Source: Candidatus Eisenbacteria bacterium
GTDB lineage: Bacteria; Eisenbacteria; RBG-16-71-46; CAIMUX01; JAHJDP01
DNA: 64,000 nt
NCBI GenBank assembly: GCA_018831195.1
Contig: JAHJDP010000023.1
Coordinates: 248,001 to 312,000, forward strand
Reading direction: 5' to 3'
The notes below the pieces were generated by a model, which had not been told where the DNA came from, did not search any database, and saw only the letters and a program-made list of their open reading frames with translations. Of this stretch, positions 24,702 to 32,668 are shown one piece after another; the stretch's first letter is position 1, and each line of letters starts with the position of its first letter. The position numbers and the translations under genes were made by a program.

Positions 24702-27269
24702 TCAGGCGGCCTCGATGATCGAATCCGAATTGTCATCGGCCACATGCTGATACCACTTCTCTATAATTTCCGACAGGGCTTGTTGTTTCACCGGTTTCAA
24801 TAAATATCCATTCATCCCGGCTTGAATACACTTTGACCGAATTTCCTGCCTTGAACGCATGGTAACGGCGACAATCGGTATTTGGTGATTGATAACCCCA
24901 TATGATGTATTTCTTATATCCCGGGAAACGGAGAAACCATCATATTCTAGAGAATCAACATCGATGATGACTAAATCATATGCCGTTGATCTCAGTTCTT
25001 CGATCACCTGGCCGCCATCGACCACCGATTTTGTTTTGTAACCCATCACCATGAGAGTTGTCGATACCGAATGAGCTGCCGCAGGTTCATCTTCTGAGAT
25101 TAGAATCCTGGTCGTCCTGCGTCTCACCTCGGCAATCGAATGCCGGGTGGCGATCTTTCGACCGCAAAGGCCATGGCCGGCTTGCCGGTTCAAGACGATC
25201 GCCAAACAATCATATAATTGTGATTGGCGAATCGGTTTTGTTAAATATGCCGCAAAGCCCTTGTTCTCAAAATGCGACGCGTCTCCCCGCCGTCCAAATG
25301 ATGTCATCAGAATCAGCGCCGTATCTTTCAAGGCTGCAGTTTCTTTGATCTTTTGACCCAGTGTTTCACCGTCAATCCCGGGAATGATCTTATCGACAAT
25401 GACCGCATGAAAGGGTTTGCCTGCCTCAGCCGCGGTTTTCAATTCATGAAGGGCCGTGACACCATCTCGGGCCTCTTCAAAACGATATTTCCAGGCATTC
25501 AGCAACGAGATGATGATTCTGCGATTCAGATCATTGCCGTCAACGACCAGAATCCTTTTCCCTCTGAGATCTTCGCTAATGGAATCACACGTGCAATCGG
25601 CAGCCTGTTTTGCTAACACTGCTGTGAACCAGACACCCCTTTCCCCCAATTCCGTTTTCTCAAGACCCAGGGTTCCGCCCATCATTTTTATCAGTCTTTT
25701 GGGAATCTCGACCTGCGACTCCAGGGCTTGCATTACATTAACTTCCTGTGAGCTGGGCTCCAGTATTTTGTTTAAGCAGCTGGTGTTTTGAGGAGGGATG
25801 CCGTTACTGACAATGGAAAATCGGATATTCGCAATATCCTCGCTCTCTTCCATAAGGGTTACATAAACATCAACATCTCCCTCACTGGTATAGCTCATCA
25901 CATAGTCAATCAGGTTAATTAGGATCTGCCGCAACCGCCCCGGATCACCCTGCACAAGCGAAGGCACTTCGGGAAATATCGTATAATTGTATCCAACACA
26001 CTTTTCGTGCGCCTTAAAGCTGATTATTCCGTTCATGCTCTCCAATGTCGCACAAAGATCGAAATCAATGATATCCAGATCCAACCGATGCACATCCTTT
26101 TTTGAGAAATCCAGGATATCATGAATAATTCTTTGAAGATTGTCCCCACTGCTGCGTATAGCCTCAACATATTTATTTTGAACCGGGGTTAATTCGGCAT
26201 CCAGCAGGAATCCAGACATTCCGATTATTGTGTCCACCGGATAATGGATCTCTCTACCGATTTTTGACAAGAATTCAACTTTTGCAATTTCTGCATATTC
26301 GGCTTCAGTCGCCAGCCTGTTCGCGTTGCCAACCGCCTTCTCGAGTTCCTCATTGTCTTTGTCAGTATCAATCTTTGCTTGAAGCAGTACTTCTTCACGG
26401 AGTTTTCGTTCGGTGATATCCCAATGTATTCCCACAACCCTTACGGGCATCCCATCGGCATCAGATTGTATAGCGCCGCTTCGCGTCAGCCACCACCGGG
26501 TCTCTGCCGGAGAAAATTGAACCCGATGCTCCATTTCAAACAGCGGTGTGCGCCTCTCGAGATACGAGTTGATCTTTTTTAGAAATCTTGAAAAATCATT
26601 TGGATGCAAGACTTCGTTCCAGGTCGTGACTCGGCCCATCGATTCAGAATTTGAATCTATAGACGCCGGGGCCATCCCATCTTCCAGAATGACATCTCCG
26701 GTCTGTGGATTCCAATCCCACCAACCCAGGTTTGCCTCTTTCAGCGCTTGTGTTGGCCAATTGGTTCCTTGCCGCCCCCTGAGCTCCGGGATCCCGGTCT
26801 CTGGTGCCGGCGGGATCTCCATATCCTTCTTCAATATCAGCGCGTGGGCTTCAGCTTCATTTGTTTCCGTGATATCAGTTCCAGTACACCATGCTATCCA
26901 ATGGCCTGACGGGTCGAACTGGGCGAAACTCGACCAAAGAATAGTACGCGTCGCGCCATTCTTGCATGTCAGAGTCCATTCGAAATCGCGGCAATCCCCC
27001 CGGCATTCCCGCCATTCATTTAGCTTTCTTTCACGATATTCCTTGACGGGATAGAGTCGCTCCATTGATTTTGGATTGTTGATCATTTCTTCGGAATTGT
27101 AGCCTGTCACGCTTACACATTCAGTATTCCAGGCCAGAATATTCCCATCCGCATCGAGGGCTTGAATCATAACCCGCAGATTCTCCACCACACTGCCAAG
27201 ATCCTGATTTTGTCGGATGGGATTGTGGAGATTCTTCTGAGCCTCTCCTTCAATCCTTGGCTCTTCCAT
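24702..27269 (-). CDS. Hybrid sensor protein with degenerate kinase core and two receiver domains
   Basis: An 855-residue soluble protein: PAS (~30-140), PAS with a PAC tail (~180-300, ending WDITERK), a HisKA/HATPase-like region (~330-555) and two receivers (~570-690 and ~720-840). The kinase core is broken. Where active kinases read SHEIRTP it reads GREIHYP, so the phosphoacceptor His is Arg339; the N box lacks its second Asn (NLIDYVM), the G1 box is VSNGIPP instead of DTGIGIP, and no GTGLGL box is visible. Both receivers keep their phosphoacceptor Asp (Asp626, Asp770). It probably works as a phosphate-receiving scaffold or pseudokinase rather than an autokinase. ATG 27269 is chosen for its GAGGAG site; the frame is open to 27326. 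An intact paralogue lies at 49.5-52.3 kb. Confidence 0.85.
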   Translation of the reverse strand: MEEPRIEGEAQKNLHNPIRQNQDLGSVVENLRVMIQALDADGNILAWNTECVSVTGYNSEEMINNPKSMERLYPVKEYRERKLNEWRECRGDCRDFEWTLTCKNGATRTILWSSFAQFDPSGHWIAWCTGTDITETNEAEAHALILKKDMEIPPAPETGIPELRGRQGTNWPTQALKEANLGWWDWNPQTGDVILEDGMAPASIDSNSESMGRVTTWNEVLHPNDFSRFLKKINSYLERRTPLFEMEHRVQFSPAETRWWLTRSGAIQSDADGMPVRVVGIHWDITERKLREEVLLQAKIDTDKDNEELEKAVGNANRLATEAEYAEIAKVEFLSKIGREIHYPVDTIIGMSGFLLDAELTPVQNKYVEAIRSSGDNLQRIIHDILDFSKKDVHRLDLDIIDFDLCATLESMNGIISFKAHEKCVGYNYTIFPEVPSLVQGDPGRLRQILINLIDYVMSYTSEGDVDVYVTLMEESEDIANIRFSIVSNGIPPQNTSCLNKILEPSSQEVNVMQALESQVEIPKRLIKMMGGTLGLEKTELGERGVWFTAVLAKQAADCTCDSISEDLRGKRILVVDGNDLNRRIIISLLNAWKYRFEEARDGVTALHELKTAAEAGKPFHAVIVDKIIPGIDGETLGQKIKETAALKDTALILMTSFGRRGDASHFENKGFAAYLTKPIRQSQLYDCLAIVLNRQAGHGLCGRKIATRHSIAEVRRRTTRILISEDEPAAAHSVSTTLMVMGYKTKSVVDGGQVIEELRSTAYDLVIIDVDSLEYDGFSVSRDIRNTSYGVINHQIPIVAVTMRSRQEIRSKCIQAGMNGYLLKPVKQQALSEIIEKWYQHVADDNSDSIIEAA

Positions 27270-27367
27270 CGATCGCTCCTCATAACGGGCGCTGTAAAGA
27301 AACACAGGTAGAGGACATACGGTCACACTATCTATATCGCCACAAGTTTAAGCGATCTTTCGCCGGA

Positions 27368-28642
27368 TTAAAGCGCCGACGCCTTGGAGTCGGATGGAGT
27401 CACCAATTGAAATTCGAGCTCCAACTGGTCTCCCGGTAAGGGATTACAGGTGTTTCTTGGATCCCTTGATGGGTACCCGGCCTGGATTTTGAGCGCCTTG
27501 AAGAGGGTCATGATCCTCTCCCGGTATGGGAGCGGCGCATCGGGGTTATTTCCATAGAATCGCTCATACTGGGGCATCAGATGTGGGAAATGCTTACGCA
27601 GTATAGGATCAAAAGAGCGCCGGGCCGGCCCCCGAAGCCTCAGGAGATCCAGGTGGGCATCCATCGCTCCTGCTTTGCGAGCGGCCTTTAAGAGGGCCAA
27701 CAGTTCGTCGCGGGAATCGGTCAAACCCGGGAGAACCGGCATTACGAAGAGATCGACTCTAAGGCCGGCCGCGGAAAGCTGTCGGATGACATCGAGACGG
27801 CGCCGGGGTCGCGGCGCCCAGGGCTCCACGAGGTGGCAAAGCTGCGCATTGAGTGTGATAAGACTGATGTTGATCACGAGGGGTCTGTGACGGGAGATGT
27901 CGTGAAGTAGCTCCAAGTCCCTGAGAATCAATGGACTTCTCGTTGTCACTGAAAGATCCAAACCAGGTTCGCCCCGTAGAATTTCGAGAACCCGGTGCGT
28001 GACGCCGAATCGCCGCTCTGCTGGCTGATATGGGTCCGTTGCTGTTCCGATGGCAACCGGGTTCCCTATTAATCGGTTGGGCTTCAGATCCTGGCGAAGA
28101 ACCGACCCGGCATCAACCTTTATATAAATTTTACGGTGAAAATCATCAACCTGATGGTGATCCATAAGTTCGTGAGTAAAGCGGGCAAAGCAATAAGGGC
28201 ACCCGAATCCACAACCTCGGTAAGGATTAATGGAGTAGCGAAAAGGGAGGTTCGGGCTCGCGCATTTATTGAGAATCGTTTGTGAGAATAGGGGTCGATA
28301 ACAGGCCCTGGCGGTTTCGAAAATCGGATCAAGAGACCGGCCGCTGGTCTTTTCTTTATGGCGACCTGGGGTCGGCCGAGAAAGCCCGCTTGCTCTCAGT
28401 AATTCAGGGCTTTTTTTAGAGCGCCTCTTAGTCTGTTGCCGGTTGGTTGGAAGGGGCAAGCTAACTTGTTGGAAATCAGTTGCTTCCAGGAGAGTCTCGG
28501 ACCGGCCGGATATCTTAGATTCTTGGCTTCCCATGCGAACATTTGTACGGTATTCGGCTGAATTTGTCAACCCCCTTTCTCGTTGATAAACACTTTTCTT
28601 TCTCAGATGAGACTTCTGGTTCCCTTTATGCCGCCCTTTCAT
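27368..28642 (-). CDS. Radical SAM protein, PA0069/Rv2578c (SplB-like) family
   Basis: The conserved part has the radical SAM cluster motif YRGCGFGCPYCFAR (C-x3-C-x2-C) followed by GTATDPYQPAERR and the TRSPLILRDLELL region typical of the PA0069/Rv2578c family, distant relatives of spore photoproduct lyase. It binds a 4Fe-4S cluster and SAM; the substrate is unknown. The N-terminal ~110 residues are basic and Ser/Thr-rich with no clear domain, and the start is uncertain: the frame opens at 28681, ATG 28642 overlaps the end of the cheX-like gene by 17 bases, and ATG 28534 is another option. No site has a good ribosome binding sequence. It is the last gene of the chemotaxis strand; whether it belongs to that system is unclear. 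Confidence 0.75.
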   Translation of the reverse strand: MKGRHKGNQKSHLRKKSVYQRERGLTNSAEYRTNVRMGSQESKISGRSETLLEATDFQQVSLPLPTNRQQTKRRSKKSPELLRASGLSRPTPGRHKEKTSGRSLDPIFETARACYRPLFSQTILNKCASPNLPFRYSINPYRGCGFGCPYCFARFTHELMDHHQVDDFHRKIYIKVDAGSVLRQDLKPNRLIGNPVAIGTATDPYQPAERRFGVTHRVLEILRGEPGLDLSVTTRSPLILRDLELLHDISRHRPLVINISLITLNAQLCHLVEPWAPRPRRRLDVIRQLSAAGLRVDLFVMPVLPGLTDSRDELLALLKAARKAGAMDAHLDLLRLRGPARRSFDPILRKHFPHLMPQYERFYGNNPDAPLPYRERIMTLFKALKIQAGYPSRDPRNTCNPLPGDQLELEFQLVTPSDSKASAL

Positions 28643-29093
28643 CGGTGAGATAGATCGAAATTTCTGCCCTGCCCCCTTCAAACCCCAGCGTCACCTGTGC
28701 CGCAGGTTCGCCAGGGAATCTCTGAAGGAGCTTTTCATACTCTCTTGCGGCATCGGGAGCAGAGATGTGGAAAATTTCGTTGGCGCCCCCGATTCGGGGC
28801 AGGACATTGCCACAAATAACATTTGCAATTTCGCCAAGGGCATCGTGTTGAAACTGAACTGTCGGATTCCCTTCAATACCCATCATATTGGCGGCTATAT
28901 TGGGAAGCATACTGCCGTAAACCCTGACAATGAGCCCCCCATTGAATGGTCCCAGAAACTCCAGCGAAACGCCGGCTTCAAAAACGGCTTTGATTTGTTC
29001 AGCTTCAAGTTCTTCTGTCAAGAACACGAATCCCATTTCCTGAAAGGTCATGGCGGCGGCTTCATAGAGTTCAGCTTTTAAATTGTCAATCAT
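28626..29093 (-). CDS. CheX-like chemotaxis phosphatase
   Basis: A 155-residue protein with the CheC/CheX fold signature: helix LGEIANVICGN carries the E-x2-N pair (Glu88, Asn91) that CheX uses to hydrolyse CheY-phosphate, followed by GNVLPRIGG. There is one such motif, as in CheX, versus two in CheC. The expected role is signal termination in the chemotaxis pathway, dephosphorylating the CheY at 31.7-32.1 kb. GAGGAAATC precedes the ATG. It lies 15 bases after cheR, within the same operon. Confidence 0.8.
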   Translation of the reverse strand: MIDNLKAELYEAAAMTFQEMGFVFLTEELEAEQIKAVFEAGVSLEFLGPFNGGLIVRVYGSMLPNIAANMMGIEGNPTVQFQHDALGEIANVICGNVLPRIGGANEIFHISAPDAAREYEKLLQRFPGEPAAQVTLGFEGGRAEISIYLTDERAA

Positions 29094-29108
29094 GATTTCC
29101 TCGTTTTC

Positions 29109-29939
29109 TCAAGGCTTTACATAAACCGACGGTCGAACATATCGCAGATCCGTCCTTTTGCTGGCCAGGCTCTCCGAGTGCCCAATGAAAAGATATCCAT
29201 TTCTGTTTAACTTTGAACTCAATCGCTCAACAAGCATCTCCCGAGTGAGTCTACTGAAATAGATCATGACATTCCGGCAAAAGATAATATCGAAGCATCC
29301 TTTCATCGGCCAACAATCCATTAAATTCAGTTTCGCAAAATGCACAAGAGCCCGCGCTTCATCGCGAACCTGAAATACAACCTTCTCGGAGTTTCCCTTT
29401 TTTGTGAAATACTTCTTCAAGAGATCCGGCGGAGTCTCTTCCAACTGCTGCTTCCCAAAACAGCCCTCTCGAGCGCTGGTTAGCATTTCCGTACAAATAT
29501 CAGTGGCTAATATCTTCACATCCAAGTTTTCAATATTTGGAATTGATTCCATTAGAAGTACAGCAAGGGAATAGGGTTCTTCGCCGGATGAACACCCTGC
29601 GCTCCAAATCCTGATTTTACTTCCTTCGGTCAATTTCTCTGGCAGCACATATTTACTCAGAAAATCAAAATGCTTACACTCACGGAAGAATGATGTCTTG
29701 TTGGTCGTCAAGGCGTCAATCATTAGAATCATTTCCGTTCCCGATGTTTCTCTTTCTATGTAGTCAACATATTCATCAAAACAGGCCAACCCCAAAAATC
29801 GAAGCCTTTTCAACAAGCGGGATCGTACCAGTTCCTCCTTTCCCAAACGAAGATGAATCCCGCTTGCCTGATTGAGGATCCGGCTGATTCGCTTGAACTG
29901 CAACTCGTTGAGTTCCAGGTTTTCAAGTTGGTTATTCAT
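29109..29939 (-). CDS. cheR: Chemotaxis protein methyltransferase CheR
   Basis: A 276-residue SAM-dependent methyltransferase that methylates glutamates of chemoreceptors. It has an N-terminal helical domain (FKRISRILNQASGIHL), the TTNKTSFFRE motif, the SAM-binding SAGCSSGEEPYS loop, and FDIIFCRNVMIYF plus the late GYLFIGHSES motif. Length is normal. It follows cheW with a short gap. No methyl-accepting receptor is encoded in the window, so its substrate is elsewhere. Confidence 0.95.
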   Translation of the reverse strand: MNNQLENLELNELQFKRISRILNQASGIHLRLGKEELVRSRLLKRLRFLGLACFDEYVDYIERETSGTEMILMIDALTTNKTSFFRECKHFDFLSKYVLPEKLTEGSKIRIWSAGCSSGEEPYSLAVLLMESIPNIENLDVKILATDICTEMLTSAREGCFGKQQLEETPPDLLKKYFTKKGNSEKVVFQVRDEARALVHFAKLNLMDCWPMKGCFDIIFCRNVMIYFSRLTREMLVERLSSKLNRNGYLFIGHSESLASKRTDLRYVRPSVYVKP

Positions 29940-29987
29940 CTAGCAGTTCCTAAAATGAGAAACGATTCAGATGTTTCGGGTTATCTC

Positions 29988-30500
29988 TCACGATGCATCC
30001 TTCAACGTTTCCAGAGCTTCGGTAATGTCACAAATCCGGTCGATGTCCAAAAACAGAATGACGCCGCTTCCAGATTTTCCGATCCCGCGAATATAATCGG
30101 TATTTACACCGGCGCCAAACGCGGGGGTCTGTTCGGTATTTTCGGCGGGGATATTCAATACCTCTGAAACCCTGTCAACGATGATACCTGCTACTATTCC
30201 GGATGCTTGAACCACTATGGTGCAAGTTTCAGCGGACTGCCTCACTTCCCCTAAATCAAACATCAACCGCAAATCTATGACCGGAATGATCCTGCCCCTT
30301 AGATTGGCAACACCTTTGATGTATCTTGGAGTCTGTGGCACTCTTGTGGTTTCTATCTTGCCGATAATCTCTTGAACTTTGAGTATTTCGATTCCATACT
30401 CTTCATTGTCAAGGTAAAAGGTGAGATACTTTCCCCAAAGATTCTTAATCCCAGCCGCTTCTGGAATCGACTTCTCTTCTATCTTCCCATCTCGATCCAT
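29988..30500 (-). CDS. cheW: Chemotaxis coupling protein CheW
   Basis: A 170-residue CheW: YLTFYLDNEEYGIEILKVQEI, then VPQTPRYIKGVANLRGRIIP and VIDLR, the classic receptor/CheA-binding surface, then GIIVDRVSEVLNI. It links receptors to CheA. ATG 30500 has GGGAGAG at good spacing; the open frame to 30542 adds 14 unlikely residues. Confidence 0.94.
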   Translation of the reverse strand: MDRDGKIEEKSIPEAAGIKNLWGKYLTFYLDNEEYGIEILKVQEIIGKIETTRVPQTPRYIKGVANLRGRIIPVIDLRLMFDLGEVRQSAETCTIVVQASGIVAGIIVDRVSEVLNIPAENTEQTPAFGAGVNTDYIRGIGKSGSGVILFLDIDRICDITEALETLKDAS

Positions 30501-30575
30501 GGACTCTCTCCCTTTACATCTGAATTGCAGGGCGGCCAACAATTCCAGTCTGGCTCACTATAGGTGACCTTCGTC

Positions 30576-31619
30576 TCAGGCCGCCCTCTTGCTCTTCAAC
30601 GATTTATAGATGGCGCCCGCGATCGAACCCAAAGGCTCAATCTCCAAAGCCGCTTTGACCTTTATCGCCTCCCTCGGCATACCAAAGACAACGCTTGTCA
30701 TCTCATCCTGAACAATTGTATGCGCCCCATTTTGCCTCATGGCCAGCAGACCCTTTGCCCCATCCGATCCCATCCCGGTCAGAAGCACGCCCACGGCGTT
30801 TCGCCCCGCATGCATAGCGACCGAGTGAAAGAGAATATCCACCGCCGGCCGTTGATAGTGCACAGGCGGTCCATCTTTAAGACGCGTTCTGAATACGGCA
30901 CCATGTTTCTCTAAAAGCATATGCCGGCCTCCCGGGGCGATGAAAACCACACCAGGGATGATGTTCTCGCCGCCTTCAGCTTCCCGGACTTCAACTTGAC
31001 ACATCTCATTCAAACGGCGGGCAAAAGAACCTGTGAAATTCGCCGGCATATGCTGCACAATAACGGCGCCGGGTGAATTCATTGGGAAGTCCTTCAATAT
31101 CCGCTCAATGGCTATTGTTCCTCCAGTGGATGCGCCGATGGCAATGATCTTCTTTGCCATGTTCGGGGAAACCGGTTGAGATACCCTTGAAATATTCTCT
31201 TCAGGCTGCGCCTTAGGCTGATGTATCACTTTCGAGACAGCGGCGGTTCGTATCGCTCTTATGAGTTTTCTCTCAACCTCCGGCACCGAATACTGGGATC
31301 CCGGCTTCGGGACAACATCAAGCGCTCCCAATGATAGGGCACGGAGAGCCCCCTCACTGTCTTCCAGGGTTAACGAACTGACAACAACAACCGGCATGGG
31401 GTAGTGCTTCATGAGTTTAGTTAGAAACGACAAGCCATCCATTCGCGGCATTTCGATATCTAATGTTAAAACATCCGGTCTGAGTCGGAGAATCTTGTCT
31501 CGCGCCGTATAAGGATCAATAGCGCTCCCAACGACCTCGATATCGCTGAATTTGGACAACTCGGCGGAGAGCATTTTTTGCACCGTTGCAGAATCATCTA
31601 CAATTAAGACACGAATCAT
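30576..31619 (-). CDS. cheB: Chemotaxis response regulator / protein-glutamate methylesterase CheB
   Basis: A 347-residue two-domain protein. The receiver has Asp54 (LTLDIEMPRMDG). The methylesterase has the catalytic triad Ser164 (IGASTGG), His190 (VQHMPANFT) and Asp286 (TGMGSDGAKG), the same numbering as the enteric enzyme. When phosphorylated by CheA it removes methyl groups from receptors, opposing CheR. AGGAGT precedes the ATG. Confidence 0.96.
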   Translation of the reverse strand: MIRVLIVDDSATVQKMLSAELSKFSDIEVVGSAIDPYTARDKILRLRPDVLTLDIEMPRMDGLSFLTKLMKHYPMPVVVVSSLTLEDSEGALRALSLGALDVVPKPGSQYSVPEVERKLIRAIRTAAVSKVIHQPKAQPEENISRVSQPVSPNMAKKIIAIGASTGGTIAIERILKDFPMNSPGAVIVQHMPANFTGSFARRLNEMCQVEVREAEGGENIIPGVVFIAPGGRHMLLEKHGAVFRTRLKDGPPVHYQRPAVDILFHSVAMHAGRNAVGVLLTGMGSDGAKGLLAMRQNGAHTIVQDEMTSVVFGMPREAIKVKAALEIEPLGSIAGAIYKSLKSKRAA

Positions 31620-31688
31620 TACAAAACTCCTGAATGCCGCCTGATCCCTGCAGCGTACAACGGGCCGGGCAAAGATCCGGCACGGATC

Positions 31689-32117
31689 CTAAAAATCCGG
31701 TCCATCGGCCACGGTTTGACGGCCACTCAAGATGTCATCTTCCGTCAATCCCATAACACGAAAAATCGAATCTCTCAGAATTTCAGGCGTGAAAGGCTTA
31801 TGTACGAACTCCGCACCCTGCTGCCGCAGGGCGGCGATCCGCTTCATACTACCTTCGGTAGAAACAATAATGACCGGCAGATCAGACATCGCATCAGATT
31901 TTCTCAATTGAGACAAAAGCTCTTCGCCTGTCATTACAGGCATATTGATATCGATCAGGGCCAGATCCATCCAGTTCTTATCCAGCTCCGCCAAAGCATC
32001 CACCCCGTTCCCTGCATAGTATATTTGATTGATAGGGATCCCGCATATTTGCAGAGTCTTTTCAATCATTGCTCTCATTACAGCGCTGTCATCAACAACG
32101 AGGACATTTAATCCCAC
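31689..32117 (-). CDS. cheY: CheY-like response regulator
   Basis: A 142-residue stand-alone receiver: acidic pair VVDDS at 8-10, phosphoacceptor Asp56 (LALIDINMPVMTG), switch Ser86 region (IIVSTEG) and Lys107 (HKPFTPE). It starts at GTG 32117 with AGGAGGGG upstream. Its position between cheD and cheB makes it the output regulator of this chemotaxis system. Whether the output is flagellar cannot be told, since no motor genes are in view. Confidence 0.9.
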   Translation of the reverse strand: MGLNVLVVDDSAVMRAMIEKTLQICGIPINQIYYAGNGVDALAELDKNWMDLALIDINMPVMTGEELLSQLRKSDAMSDLPVIIVSTEGSMKRIAALRQQGAEFVHKPFTPEILRDSIFRVMGLTEDDILSGRQTVADGPDF

Positions 32118-32143
32118 GGGATTCCCCTCCTAGTTCAAAATAT

Positions 32144-32668
32144 TCATAAAGTGCTGATCTTGCCGTTTCCTTTAATTTTCAATTCCCCGGTACTGATATT
32201 CAGAATCATCGTTCTGGAATAATCTCCCCCGACATCATGAGCATTTAACATAACGCCGTTTTTCCAAAGTAGCTTTCTAAGCATGATAAAATTCCTTTTG
32301 CCGATCTGAAAATGATCACTTCCCATGCTTGTGTGAATCGCCGCGCCACCAGCAACCTTAACAATCAAACGACTCTTCTCCGCACCGGCTTTGTAGCACG
32401 CCAAGAATAATTCCCGCACCCCGGTATCAACAAACATATACGGATTTTCCGAAGCCTTGATTTTGTCAATCGATGACTGCGGCAACATGACATGCAGCAT
32501 GCCGCCGATCTTGGCTTCAGGGTCATAGATTGCCACTCCCAAACAGCTTCCCAAGGCATATGTGATCAACTCTTCGCCCGGTGTGGCGGATACTTTCATG
32601 TCTGCAACGCTTATGACTTGTTTCACGTTTCCTCTCAAGATAGTCTTTAAAGTATAGCGCTCACCCAC
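32144..32668 (-). CDS. cheD: Chemoreceptor glutamine deamidase CheD
   Basis: A 174-residue CheD with the Cys-His dyad: Cys42 in ALGSCLGV and His59 in GGMLHVMLP, plus KVAGGAAI and the C-terminal DVGGDYSRT. It deamidates receptor glutamines, and in systems with CheC/CheX its activity is tied to CheY-phosphate. The start is GTG 32668, overlapping the cheA stop by 8 bases, so it is translationally coupled to cheA. Confidence 0.93.
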   Translation of the reverse strand: MGERYTLKTILRGNVKQVISVADMKVSATPGEELITYALGSCLGVAIYDPEAKIGGMLHVMLPQSSIDKIKASENPYMFVDTGVRELFLACYKAGAEKSRLIVKVAGGAAIHTSMGSDHFQIGKRNFIMLRKLLWKNGVMLNAHDVGGDYSRTMILNISTGELKIKGNGKISTL

